Shown: positions 19,208 through 26,551 of the stretch, piece by piece
How the letters are laid out: each line of letters begins with the position of its first letter
How positions within the stretch are numbered: position 1 is the stretch's first letter
Assembly: GCA_937895845.1 (NCBI GenBank)
Contig: CALBLK010000008.1
Span: 1 to 64,000, forward strand
Source: an uncultured Prevotella sp.
GTDB lineage: Bacteria > Bacteroidota > Bacteroidia > Bacteroidales > Bacteroidaceae
Length of the DNA: 64,000 bases
Reading direction: 5' to 3'
Notes under the pieces: generated by a model
Told to the model about the DNA's origin: nothing
Seen by the model: only the letters and a program-made list of their open reading frames with translations
Database searches by the model: none
Program-made: the position numbers and the translations under genes

Positions 19208-20575
19208 TTAGTTCTTTTCCTGCATCATTTTGTTGAAATCGTCCAGCGATATGCTCTTTTCATCAAGCTTGACCACCTTTTTCAGAGCCTCGACAAGCTT
19301 TACGTCAACGGCACGGTCAACCAGCGAGTCCATGTTCTTGCGCTCTTTCACCATGTCGGCAGCGTATTTCTCAAGGTACTCGTCGGGCACATTGCTCATG
19401 CCATACTGGGCGAACTGGGCGCGCGCGGCCTCCTTGGCCACCTGCTTCACGTCGCTGTCACTCACCTTGATGGCGTTGGCCTCGACCAGCTGTTCCTTGA
19501 TGAGGTGCCACTTGAGCTCCTCGACGCTGGCCTTGAAGTTGTCGTCGACAAACTTCTCGCCACGCTCCTTGTTGTTGTTCAGCATGATGCGCCTGAGCAG
19601 GGCGTCGGGGAAGGCCACCTCGCCCACCTTGTTCTCAAGGTAGGCACGCAGGTCCAGCAAGAACTTATAGTCTGTATCGGCCACCAGCTGCCTCTTGATT
19701 CCGTCGGCTATCCTGGCGCGGAACTCGGCCTCGCTCTTCACATTGCCCTTGCCATAGACCTGGTCGAAGAGCTCCTGGTTCACCTCTGCCTTGGTAAAGC
19801 GCGACACCTCGGTCACCAGATAGGTGAAGTCGCTGGTCATCGCGGCGGCCTTGTCCTTGTCTATCTTCAGCAGCGACGAGATTTCGACCTCCCCATTGGG
19901 ATAAGCCTTGCTCGGATTGAACGTTATCACGCTTCCGGGCTTCGCCCCGTCAAAGAGGGCCTTCTGCTCGTCAACCTTGATGTACTCGGGCATCATCACG
20001 GCGCCCTCGACCACCACGCCGCCTTCCTTGGCGTTGCCATCGGCGCCAAGCTCGCGCAAGTCGCCCTTCAGCATGTCGTTTTTGGCCGGGTCGTAAGCTT
20101 CGGCCTTGTCATAGTGGCCGGCACGCGAACAGAACATGTCGACCTGCCGGTCAACGAGCGCGTCGTCAACAGTGATATTGTAATAGGGAATGGTGTCGTC
20201 ACCGGCAAGGCTGACCTTCATCTCGGGAGCCACGGCAATGTCGAACACAAACTCCAGCCTGTCGCTGTTCTCGATGTCCTGGGGCTGCTGCTTGTCGCTG
20301 GGCAGGGGTTCGCCCAGCATTTGGATTTTATGCTCGCGCAGATAGTCGTAAATCTTCTCGCCCAGCATGCGGTTCACTACGTCAACCTTGACCTGGGTGC
20401 CAAACTGGCGCTTGATCATGCCCATGGGAGCCTGCCCGGGACGGAAGCCGGGCACATTGGCCCGCTTGCGATAGTCTTTCAACTCCTTATCAACCTCTCC
20501 CTGATAGTCGTCCTTCTCAAAAGTCAAGGTCATCAGACCGTTGATTTTGTCGGGGTTCTCGAATGAAATATTCAT
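19208..20575 (-). CDS. tig: Trigger factor, ribosome-associated chaperone
   Basis: A 455-residue chaperone that meets nascent chains at the ribosome exit. The signature loop for ribosome binding is VPGFRPGQAPMGMIKRQFG (about 40-58). The middle region corresponds to the PPIase domain position but is poorly conserved, as in other Bacteroidota trigger factors. The C-terminal substrate-binding arms are helical (AKEAARAQFAQYGMSNV). The tig-clpP-clpX order is common in bacteria and links folding with degradation. Confidence 0.92.
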   Translation of the reverse strand: MNISFENPDKINGLMTLTFEKDDYQGEVDKELKDYRKRANVPGFRPGQAPMGMIKRQFGTQVKVDVVNRMLGEKIYDYLREHKIQMLGEPLPSDKQQPQDIENSDRLEFVFDIAVAPEMKVSLAGDDTIPYYNITVDDALVDRQVDMFCSRAGHYDKAEAYDPAKNDMLKGDLRELGADGNAKEGGVVVEGAVMMPEYIKVDEQKALFDGAKPGSVITFNPSKAYPNGEVEISSLLKIDKDKAAAMTSDFTYLVTEVSRFTKAEVNQELFDQVYGKGNVKSEAEFRARIADGIKRQLVADTDYKFLLDLRAYLENKVGEVAFPDALLRRIMLNNNKERGEKFVDDNFKASVEELKWHLIKEQLVEANAIKVSDSDVKQVAKEAARAQFAQYGMSNVPDEYLEKYAADMVKERKNMDSLVDRAVDVKLVEALKKVVKLDEKSISLDDFNKMMQEKN

Positions 20576-20631
20576 CTTTTAATATATGTATTGTTTGTGA
20601 TAGTTCTACTCCCTTGCGGGCATTTTGGGCG

Positions 20632-20639
20632 CAAAAATA
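20632..20639 (-). promoter_or_regulatory. Candidate -7 box for tig
   Basis: Minus-strand TATTTTTG, a match to TAnnTTTG, about 57 nt upstream of the tig ATG. No -33 box is evident. The rest of the 330-bp gap up to the tRNA-Val gene contains no recognised gene. Confidence 0.5.
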
Positions 20640-20855
20640 CTTATAAATGGTGTAAAAGCCTCACTTTTTGTAAAAATTAACCTTTCGAAGCCTTTGTTGC
20701 GCAACAGTCCTGCCCCACCATCTGCAACCGCACTTAGCCCCCAACCGGCCACCGGGCGAAGGCAACAGCCCCGCGGCCCCGAGTTCGGGAAACGCCTTAG
20801 GGAGCGCCGCCTCCGCCGTTATTCAGCCCTTGGGGTGCAAAAGTCCACAGAAAAG

Positions 20856-20887
20856 TTTGGCGGTTTCAAAATGTTTCGCTACCTTTG
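20856..20887 (+). promoter_or_regulatory. Promoter of tRNA-Val
   Basis: TTTG (20856-20859), 20 nt, then TACCTTTG (20880-20887): a full Bacteroidota vegetative promoter ending 19 nt before the mature tRNA 5' end. Confidence 0.85.
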
Positions 20888-20906
20888 CACTCGCTTCCAC
20901 AAGCAA

Positions 20907-20981
20907 GGGCGCTTAGCTCAGCTGGTTTAGAGCATCTGCCTTACAAGCAGAGGGTCGGGGGTTCGAATCCCTCAGCGCCCA
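20907..20981 (+). tRNA. tRNA-Val (anticodon TAC)
   Basis: Full cloverleaf: acceptor GGGCGCT/AGCGCCC, D arm GCTC/GAGC, anticodon stem TCTGC/GCAGA with loop CTTACAA (anticodon TAC), T stem GGGGG/CCCTC with loop TTCGAAT, discriminator A. CCA is not encoded. It reads GTA and other valine codons by wobble. Confidence 0.97.
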
Positions 20982-20985
20982 CCCG

Positions 20986-21018
20986 GACGGAAACCACCTT
21001 TGGTTTCCGTCTTTTTTT
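20986..21018 (+). terminator. Intrinsic terminator of tRNA-Val
   Basis: GACGGAAACC (20986-20995) pairs perfectly with GGTTTCCGTC (21002-21011), followed by seven T. Confidence 0.92.
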
Positions 21019-21071
21019 GCCCGGCACACAAGCCCACAACATTGCGAGCCACCAACGGCAAGCAGGCATAA

Positions 21072-21265
21072 GCAGGCGTTCAAAATTATCCGTACATATC
21101 ATTGCGTCAGCAGATGCTTATCATGCATTGACATGTCTCTGCACGCTCTTTCCGCCTGTATGCACGGCTCCCATCGGCCGTGCAGCGCCGCCACACTCCA
21201 TCTCCAGCCCGAACATGCAGCCAAGAACAAGGCACGCATCCATATCAAATAATTTTGAGCGCCTG
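21072..21265 (+). mobile_element. MITE-like ~194-bp element, family 1, copy A
   Basis: Terminal inverted repeats: left GCAGGCGTTCAAAATTAT, right (other strand) GCAGGCGCTCAAAATTAT. The interior aligns along its length with the inverted copy at 24088-24285; both share GTCAGCAGATGCTTAT, GACATGTCTCTGCAC and CATATCAAATAATT. There is no transposase and no convincing protein. The size, terminal repeats and dispersed intergenic positions suggest a miniature inverted-repeat element, but no target-site duplication is obvious. Confidence 0.7.
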
Positions 21266-21321
21266 CCTATAAAAGAATGTTTGCGCGCGGCGCGCGCGAG
21301 AAAAGGGGCCGGATGGCGCGG

Positions 21322-21472
21322 CAGAACGGTGCGTTTCACACTGCGGAACAGTCCGTTTGAGCGCGCGAAACGGCGCGTTTCGCACGGCGAAACAGGCCGT
21401 GTGGCGAGCCGGAACTGGCTGTTCTGCAACGCATCGCCGCCCTTGCCGGCCAAACAGGCCGTTGCAGACCGG
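21322..21472 (+). repeat. 22-bp palindromic tandem array, locus 1
   Basis: Five contiguous 22-bp units (21322-21431), a 19-bp interruption, and one more unit (21451-21472). Each unit is built on an imperfect palindrome close to AAACGGYCCGTTT, followed by a GC-rich linker such as CGCACGG. Units diverge substantially, but the 22-bp spacing is exact. It lies upstream of the glyS promoter. Confidence 0.8.
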
Positions 21473-21496
21473 TTCTGGCAAGCCTTTGCCTCAGCA

Positions 21497-21562
21497 CAAA
21501 AAAAAGGCGGGGCCTCCAATCTTTCCGCCCCTCGCCACCGTTTCCCGTGACCGGTTTGGGTT
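21497..21562 (-). repeat. Family-2 element fragment, inverted
   Basis: On the minus strand it reads AACCCAAACCGGTCACGGGA, then a block resembling GAAACAGTGACAAGGGGCGG of the full copies. It looks like an internally deleted derivative whose end abuts the glyS promoter region. Confidence 0.55.
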
Positions 21563-21577
21563 TAAGTTTTTCGCGTT

Positions 21578-21612
21578 TTTGGGTGCCAAACCGATTTTTT
21601 GCGCTATCTTTG
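21578..21612 (+). promoter_or_regulatory. Promoter of glyS
   Basis: TTTG (21578-21581), 23 nt, then TATCTTTG (21605-21612), giving a leader of about 24 nt before the ATG at 21643. It rules out the in-frame start at 21547, which lies upstream of the promoter. Confidence 0.75.
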
Positions 21613-21642
21613 CACACAACATTTGTAACGACAGAAAAGATT

Positions 21643-23184
21643 ATGGCACAAGAAGATGTATTTAAAAAGATTGTGAGCCACTGCAAGGAATATGGCTTCG
21701 TGTTCCCCAGCAGCGAGATTTACGACGGGCTGGGCGCCGTGTATGACTACGGGCAGAACGGCGTTGAACTGAAAAACAACATCAAGCAATACTGGTGGAA
21801 GAGCATGGTGCTGCTCCACGAGAACATCGTCGGCATTGACTCGGCCATCTTCATGCACCCCATGATATGGAAGGCCAGCGGGCACGTTGACGCCTTTAAC
21901 GACCCATTGATAGACAACCGCGACTCGAAGAAGCGCTACCGGGCCGATGTGCTCATCGAAGACCAGATTGCCAAATACGACGAGAAGATTGCCAAGGAGG
22001 TGGCCAAGGCGCGCAAGCGCTTTGGCGACGCGTTTGACGAGGAGAAGTACCTGGAGACCAGCGAGCGCGTGAAGGAGACCAAGGCCAGGCGCGACGCGCT
22101 GCACGAGCGTTACGCCAGGGCCATGCAGGGGCCTGACCTGGACGAGCTGAAGCAGATAATCCTGGACGAGGAGATTGCAGACCCCATCAGCGGGACGAAG
22201 AACTGGACTGACGTGCGCCAGTTCAACCTGATGTTCGCCACGGAGATGGGGGCGTCGGCAGAAGGCTCGATGAAGGTGTACCTGCGCCCGGAGACGGCCC
22301 AGGGCATCTTTGTGAACTACCTCAACGTGCAGAAGACCGGCCGCATGAAGATACCGTTTGGCATCGCCCAGATAGGCAAGGCCTTCCGCAACGAGATTGT
22401 GGCCCGCCAGTTCATCTTCCGCATGAGGGAGTTCGAGCAGATGGAGATGCAGTTCTTCGTGAAGCCGGGCACCGAGCTGGAGTGGTTCCCCAAGTGGAAG
22501 CAGACCCGCATGGCCTGGCACCAGGCGCTGGGCTTCGGCGCGGAGAACTACCGCTTCCACGACCACGAGAAGCTGGCCCACTATGCCAACGCAGCCACAG
22601 ACATCGAGTTCAAGATGCCCTTTGGCTTCAAAGAGGTGGAGGGCATACACAGCCGCACCAACTTTGACCTGTCGCAGCACGAGAAGTTCTCGGGCAAGAG
22701 CATCAAGTACTTTGACCCGCAGACAAAGGAGAGCTACACGCCGTATGTCATCGAGACGAGTATCGGCGTCGACCGCATGTTCCTCTCGGTGATGTGCCAT
22801 GCCTACGACGAGGAGAGGCTGGAGAACGGCGAGACCCGCGTGGTGCTGAAGCTGCCCGCAGCCCTGGCGCCGGTGAAGCTGGCCGTGCTGCCGCTGGTGA
22901 AGAAGGACGGACTGCCCGAGAAGGCCCGGGAGATTATTGACAGCCTCAAGTTCCACTTCTACTGCCAGTATGACGAGAAAGACTCCATCGGCAAGCGCTA
23001 CCGCCGCCAGGATGCCATCGGCACACCCTACTGCGTGACGGTGGACCACGACACACTCAAGGACAACAAGGTGACCCTGCGCTTCCGCGACACCATGGAG
23101 CAGGAGCGCGTCGACATCGCCGCACTCAGCGGCATCATCGAGGACAAGGTGAGCATTGCCAGCCTGCTCAAGAAGCTGCAATAA
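21643..23184 (+). CDS. glyS: Glycyl-tRNA synthetase, dimeric type
   Basis: A 513-residue class II aminoacyl-tRNA synthetase that charges tRNA-Gly. It is the single-chain alpha2 type found in eukaryotes, archaea and some bacteria, not the alpha/beta tetramer. Conserved blocks are FVFPSSEIYDGLGAVYDYG (N-terminus), RPETAQGIFVNYLNV and GIAQIGKAFRNEI (motif 2), GIHSRTNFDLSQH, and motif 3 ETSIGVDRMFLSVM. The anticodon-binding domain occupies the last ~110 residues (LAVLPLVKKDGL...). The length is normal. The FKBP lipoprotein gene follows after 30 nt and may share the transcript. Confidence 0.96.
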   Translation: MAQEDVFKKIVSHCKEYGFVFPSSEIYDGLGAVYDYGQNGVELKNNIKQYWWKSMVLLHENIVGIDSAIFMHPMIWKASGHVDAFNDPLIDNRDSKKRYRADVLIEDQIAKYDEKIAKEVAKARKRFGDAFDEEKYLETSERVKETKARRDALHERYARAMQGPDLDELKQIILDEEIADPISGTKNWTDVRQFNLMFATEMGASAEGSMKVYLRPETAQGIFVNYLNVQKTGRMKIPFGIAQIGKAFRNEIVARQFIFRMREFEQMEMQFFVKPGTELEWFPKWKQTRMAWHQALGFGAENYRFHDHEKLAHYANAATDIEFKMPFGFKEVEGIHSRTNFDLSQHEKFSGKSIKYFDPQTKESYTPYVIETSIGVDRMFLSVMCHAYDEERLENGETRVVLKLPAALAPVKLAVLPLVKKDGLPEKAREIIDSLKFHFYCQYDEKDSIGKRYRRQDAIGTPYCVTVDHDTLKDNKVTLRFRDTMEQERVDIAALSGIIEDKVSIASLLKKLQ

Positions 23185-23214
23185 AGGTTAAAGTCGGAAT
23201 CCAACACTCAAGAC

Positions 23215-23820
23215 ATGAACAGAACAAGAACCATCCTATACACACTCCTGGCGGCCGCCCTCTGCCTTTCCGCTTGCAAGGAAGAGAATGACCCCGATGA
23301 GGAGTATGTCAACTGGCAGGCCAGGAACGCCACGTTCTTCAACCACCTGTCGGACTCTGTAAAGGCTCTGACAGACGAGAACCCCGCCCGCACGGACTGG
23401 AAGCGCATCAAGGCCTGGACCAAGCCTGAAAGCGCGGCGGGGAGCAACGCCGACTACATCGTTGTCAAGGTGCTGCGCAGCGCAACGGCAGAGCAGCAGG
23501 CCCAAGGCTGCCCGCTCTACACGGACAGCGTGGCCGTGAACTACCGGGGGCGGCTGCTGCCGTCAGAGTCGTACAGCGAGGGCTATGTGTTCGACCAGTC
23601 CTACTACGGAACATTCGATCCAGACACCAGCCGACCGGCCGAGTTTCTGGTGAGCGACTTGGTGACAGGCTTCTCGACCGCCCTCATGCACATGCACAAG
23701 GGAGACCACTGGCGAGTGTACATCCCACAGGAACTGGGCTACGGGGCCAGCGCCGTGTCGAGCATCCCGGGCTACAGCACGCTGATATTCGACCTTATGC
23801 TTGACGATTTCAAGCACTGA
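23215..23820 (+). CDS. FKBP-type peptidyl-prolyl isomerase lipoprotein
   Basis: A 201-residue lipoprotein. The signal peptide ends in a lipobox (LCLSAC, cysteine about residue 20). The FKBP domain occupies roughly 95-200: DSVAVNYRGRLL, VFDQSYYG (in place of the usual FDSS), VTGFSTALMHMHKGDHWRVYIP, LGYGA and YSTLIFDLMLDDF. It accelerates proline isomerisation in proteins outside the cytoplasm; the substrate is unknown. The upstream ~75 residues are a charged linker. It lies 30 nt after glyS. No classical U-rich terminator follows, only the unusual long hairpin. Confidence 0.9.
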   Translation: MNRTRTILYTLLAAALCLSACKEENDPDEEYVNWQARNATFFNHLSDSVKALTDENPARTDWKRIKAWTKPESAAGSNADYIVVKVLRSATAEQQAQGCPLYTDSVAVNYRGRLLPSESYSEGYVFDQSYYGTFDPDTSRPAEFLVSDLVTGFSTALMHMHKGDHWRVYIPQELGYGASAVSSIPGYSTLIFDLMLDDFKH

Positions 23821-23879
23821 GCACCGGCGCAAGCCACCGGGCACTTGCAGCAAACGCCCGCCCGGACACGGCCGCTGCA

Positions 23880-23931
23880 ATGACCGCTGGGCCTGGGGAG
23901 GGCCACGGCACTCCCCAGGCCCAGCGGTCAT
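23880..23931. terminator. Perfect 21-bp inverted repeat, possible terminator
   Basis: Arms 23880-23900 and 23911-23931 are fully complementary, with a 10-nt loop. The stem is GC-rich and starts 59 nt after the FKBP stop. It is followed by TATATATAAAA rather than a T tract, so termination is plausible but not typical. The 480-bp gap around it holds no gene; its second half is the family-1 element. Confidence 0.5.
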
Positions 23932-24087
23932 ATATATAAAAGGTAAGCAGGCATGGGGGCCTGCGTTCCGACGAGAAATGCCAAGCATTATTTTTGCAAC
24001 ACAAAGGACGTTAATGTACCTGCATCGTTTGGCCCTTTAAAACATATTACATACTTTTGCAAACCAAAGGTAAAAAGATAGGCTGGC

Positions 24088-24285
24088 AAGTAGGTGTTCA
24101 CAATTATTTGATATGGATATGTGCTTTGTTGTTGTCTGTATGTTCGGGTTGAAGAGGGAGTGTAGCGGGCTACACGACCGATGAAAGCCGGGCGTACAGG
24201 CGAAAACAAAGTGCAGAGACATGTCAAAGTATTATAAGCATCTGCTGACATAAAGATATATACGAATAATTTTGAACACCTACTT
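24088..24285 (-). mobile_element. MITE-like ~198-bp element, family 1, copy B
   Basis: An inverted, diverged copy of the element at 21072-21265. Its terminal repeats are AAGTAGGTGTTCACAATTAT (left) and, on the other strand, AAGTAGGTGTTCAAAATTAT (right). Where copy A has GCAGGCG at both ends, copy B has GTAGGTG at both ends. It ends 15 bp before the start codon of the following gene. No transposase and no obvious target duplication. Confidence 0.72.
24267..24274 (+). promoter_or_regulatory. -7-like box inside the right end of the family-1 element
   Basis: TAATTTTG lies within the terminal repeat and points toward the gene starting at 24301, giving a potential leader of about 20 nt. No -33 box is seen. 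The same box occurs facing outward in both ends of copy A. Confidence 0.35.
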
Positions 24286-24300
24286 ATTCAAAATCACTCA

Positions 24301-25740
24301 ATGGCAACAAAGAACGAAGAGCGCTGGCGCGAGAACTACGCGCAGCTCAAGGCTTACATCGAGGAGCACCATCAGCTGCCCGACAAGAAGAAAGTAGAGA
24401 ACAGGGGACTGCTGAACTGGTGGAAATACAACAGGCGGCTCGTCAAGCAGGGCAAGCTGGACACCGAGCGGACAGCGCTGCTAAAGGCACTCGGCGCCAT
24501 GCGCGACAGTATGCGGGCATCGTTCTTCATCATGACACTCTGCCTGCTGGCGGCCAGCTGCTCGCGCAGGGGCGCGGTCCAGACAGACACGGGGAAGGCC
24601 GCAGCCGAGACCGACACCATAGCCGTTGACACAGCGCTGCAAGGCCGGCTGGCCGCATTTGCCGGGCGCCCGCGCCCCGACGGCAAGTTTGCCTTCCACG
24701 TGTTCGACCTCACGGCCGACAAGCCTGTATATGGCTGCAACGACACCACGGCACTGCCCGCAGCCTCGTGCATAAAGCTGCTGACGGGCATAGCCGGGCT
24801 TCGTCTGCTGGGGACAGCCTACCATTACTGGAACGGCATCTTTGCGCGCGGCACGGTGGCACCCGACGGGACACTGCACGGCGACCTTGCCTTCAGGGGC
24901 GGACTTGACCCGCAGCTGACGAGCGAGGATCTGCGGCCCTTTGCCCAGGCTGTGCGCCGGCGCGGCGTGAGGCGCCTTGGCGGGCGACTGCTGGTCAGCC
25001 TCACCATCACCGAACCCGTGAAAAGCGAGGAGCACTGGTTTCCATGGGACCTCTCGTTCTCGCGCTACGGGCTGCTTTACAAGGGAGCGCCCGGAGTGAT
25101 CCGCCACCTCAAGGCCGCGCTGCGCGCCCAAGGTGTGGCCGTGGCCGACAGCCAGGTGACGCTGGCACACATTCCGCGCGGCTTCCGCTGCCTCCACGTG
25201 AGCCGCCGCCCCATTGACGATGTGGTGAGGCGCATGTGGAAGAACAGCGCCAACACCCAGGCCACAGCCATGCTCTACACCATCGGCTGCCGACTGTCGC
25301 CCGACGGCAACCCGGTGGCAGCCGGGGCCGACTACCTGCGCAGCTTCCTGCGCGACACGCTCCGGTTCACCTCGCCATCGCTCACTATCCATGACGGATG
25401 CGGACTCTGCACCCATAACCGACTGTCGCCCGCAGCCCTCACCGCCCTGCTGCGCTACGGCTACCGCGACCCTTCCATCCGCCCGTTCCTGGAGCGCAAC
25501 CTCGCCGTTGCCGGCACCGATGGCACTCTGGCACGCGAGCTGACCTCGCCCTCGACACGCGGCAAGATACGCGCAAAGACAGGGACGCTCTCCCACCCCT
25601 ACGGCATCAGCTCGCTGGCCGGCCTTTGCCAGGCCAAGAACGGGCACGCCCTGGCTTTCGCCATCATGGACAGCGAGATGTCGGTGCTTGACGCGCGTGT
25701 GCTGCAGCGGCGGCTGTGCGAAGCCCTGACGAAAGAGTAG
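24301..25740 (+). CDS. Helicase-associated domain fused in frame to a PBP4-like D-Ala-D-Ala carboxypeptidase
   Basis: One open frame of 479 codons with two unlike parts. Residues 1-66 resemble a small helicase-associated (HA) domain (ERWRENYAQLKAYIEEHH, NRGLLNWWKYNRRLVKQG). Residues 71-87 look like a lipoprotein signal (FFIMTLCLLAASC). From about 110 there is an S13 (PBP4/DacB) peptidase with SCIK (S156, K159), SAN (in KNSANTQA) and KTGTLSHPYG. An internal ATG at 24499 or 24511 would make a normal lipoprotein of about 410 residues. The peptidase would trim peptidoglycan in the periplasm; an HA domain belongs in the cytoplasm. Either two products share the frame or a stop codon has been lost. 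A family-1 element ends 15 bp upstream. Confidence 0.75.
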   Translation: MATKNEERWRENYAQLKAYIEEHHQLPDKKKVENRGLLNWWKYNRRLVKQGKLDTERTALLKALGAMRDSMRASFFIMTLCLLAASCSRRGAVQTDTGKAAAETDTIAVDTALQGRLAAFAGRPRPDGKFAFHVFDLTADKPVYGCNDTTALPAASCIKLLTGIAGLRLLGTAYHYWNGIFARGTVAPDGTLHGDLAFRGGLDPQLTSEDLRPFAQAVRRRGVRRLGGRLLVSLTITEPVKSEEHWFPWDLSFSRYGLLYKGAPGVIRHLKAALRAQGVAVADSQVTLAHIPRGFRCLHVSRRPIDDVVRRMWKNSANTQATAMLYTIGCRLSPDGNPVAAGADYLRSFLRDTLRFTSPSLTIHDGCGLCTHNRLSPAALTALLRYGYRDPSIRPFLERNLAVAGTDGTLARELTSPSTRGKIRAKTGTLSHPYGISSLAGLCQAKNGHALAFAIMDSEMSVLDARVLQRRLCEALTKE

Positions 25741-25777
25741 AAGCGGCGAAGGCGCCTTGCATGAAAGGTTGGAAAAA

Positions 25778-25809
25778 TTTGCCGTTTCGCTGAAAAGTTC
25801 GTATCTTCG
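25778..25809 (+). promoter_or_regulatory. Candidate promoter of the WG-repeat protein
   Basis: TTTG (25778-25781), 20 nt, then TATCTTCG (25802-25809), one mismatch to TAnnTTTG. The spacing equals that of the tRNA-Val and lacI promoters. Confidence 0.6.
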
Positions 25810-25827
25810 CACCAAAAGGACACTACT

Positions 25828-26514
25828 ATGACGACAAACACCAAGAAGATAACAGAAGAGAATTTTGACGCCACCTATACGGACAGCATCGAGATTGAGC
25901 GCGTTGACAAGTTTGTCTGTGACGAGATGGACCGGCAGATACACCGCTACATCAAAGCCATGCATGGCAGCAAGCGCGTGATGGACAACTTCATCAGCCA
26001 CCTAAAGACACTTGACAGCGCCGGCAGGGAGACTGCCATAGCGCGCTACATTGACTTCAACCGCAAGGCTGTGAGCGGACTTGACCTGAAGATTGTGCTC
26101 ACACGGGCCTACGCCAACTATTGCGACACCTATGACTTCTTCGTGAAACTGCTCAGCGACAAGGCGAAGTTTGACTTCTACCTGCACCGCATCCGCGAGA
26201 AATACCTCTGCTTCCATGAGGTGTTCGAGCAGGACGGGAAATTTGGCATCAAGGATGCCCGGGGCAACATTCTGGTGCATCCCCGATACGATTTCCTCCG
26301 CCGTGTGTTTGCATACGTCGACGACCTCGCGCCCATGCCCATCATTGCACAGCGCGAAGGCAAGTTTGGCTTGATACTGCCCGATGGCTGCGACACCCGC
26401 GTGACCGAGTTTGTCTACGACGACATCGCCCTGCTTGACGAGCCTCCATTCTTCGAGGGCACAAGGGGCGGTGTCACCTTACCCATTGAAACAAGCTTGT
26501 TACAGGAAACATGA
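25828..26514 (+). CDS. WG-repeat-like protein of unknown function
   Basis: A 228-residue protein with no signal peptide, probably cytoplasmic. The first ~135 residues are helical and charged and match no family I recognise. The C-terminal ~90 residues contain two WG-type repeats: DGKFGIKDARGNILVHPRYD and EGKFGLILPDGCDTRVTEF, in which F replaces the usual W. Such repeats form beta structures thought to mediate binding, but no partner is known. The gene is monocistronic, with its own promoter, and converges on the GH28 gene with a shared hairpin between them. Confidence 0.7.
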   Translation: MTTNTKKITEENFDATYTDSIEIERVDKFVCDEMDRQIHRYIKAMHGSKRVMDNFISHLKTLDSAGRETAIARYIDFNRKAVSGLDLKIVLTRAYANYCDTYDFFVKLLSDKAKFDFYLHRIREKYLCFHEVFEQDGKFGIKDARGNILVHPRYDFLRRVFAYVDDLAPMPIIAQREGKFGLILPDGCDTRVTEFVYDDIALLDEPPFFEGTRGGVTLPIETSLLQET

Positions 26515-26516
26515 GA

Positions 26517-26551
26517 ATGTCAGGGGAGGGTCATTCGCCCTCCCTTGACAT
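26517..26551. terminator. Bidirectional terminator between convergent genes
   Basis: ATGTCAGGGGAGGG (26517-26530) pairs with CCCTCCCTTGACAT (26538-26551) with one G-U pair and a 7-nt loop. The loop contains the stop codon of the GH28 gene. Tails are weakly T-rich in both directions. Confidence 0.65.

Noticed and set aside
21322..21472. CRISPR array
   Set aside because: The units are 22 bp, contiguous and diverged, with no unique spacers, no leader and no cas genes in the window. The arrays at 39.97 and 55.37 kb fail for the same reason.
20885..21550. A 221-codon frame starting before tRNA-Val and crossing the repeats
   Set aside because: It includes the tRNA, its terminator, a family-1 element and a 22-bp array. 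Its apparent similarity to the frame at 23988-24251 is due to the shared DNA repeat.
21604..23181. A 525-codon minus-strand frame opposite glyS
   Set aside because: It is a shadow of a strongly conserved synthetase.
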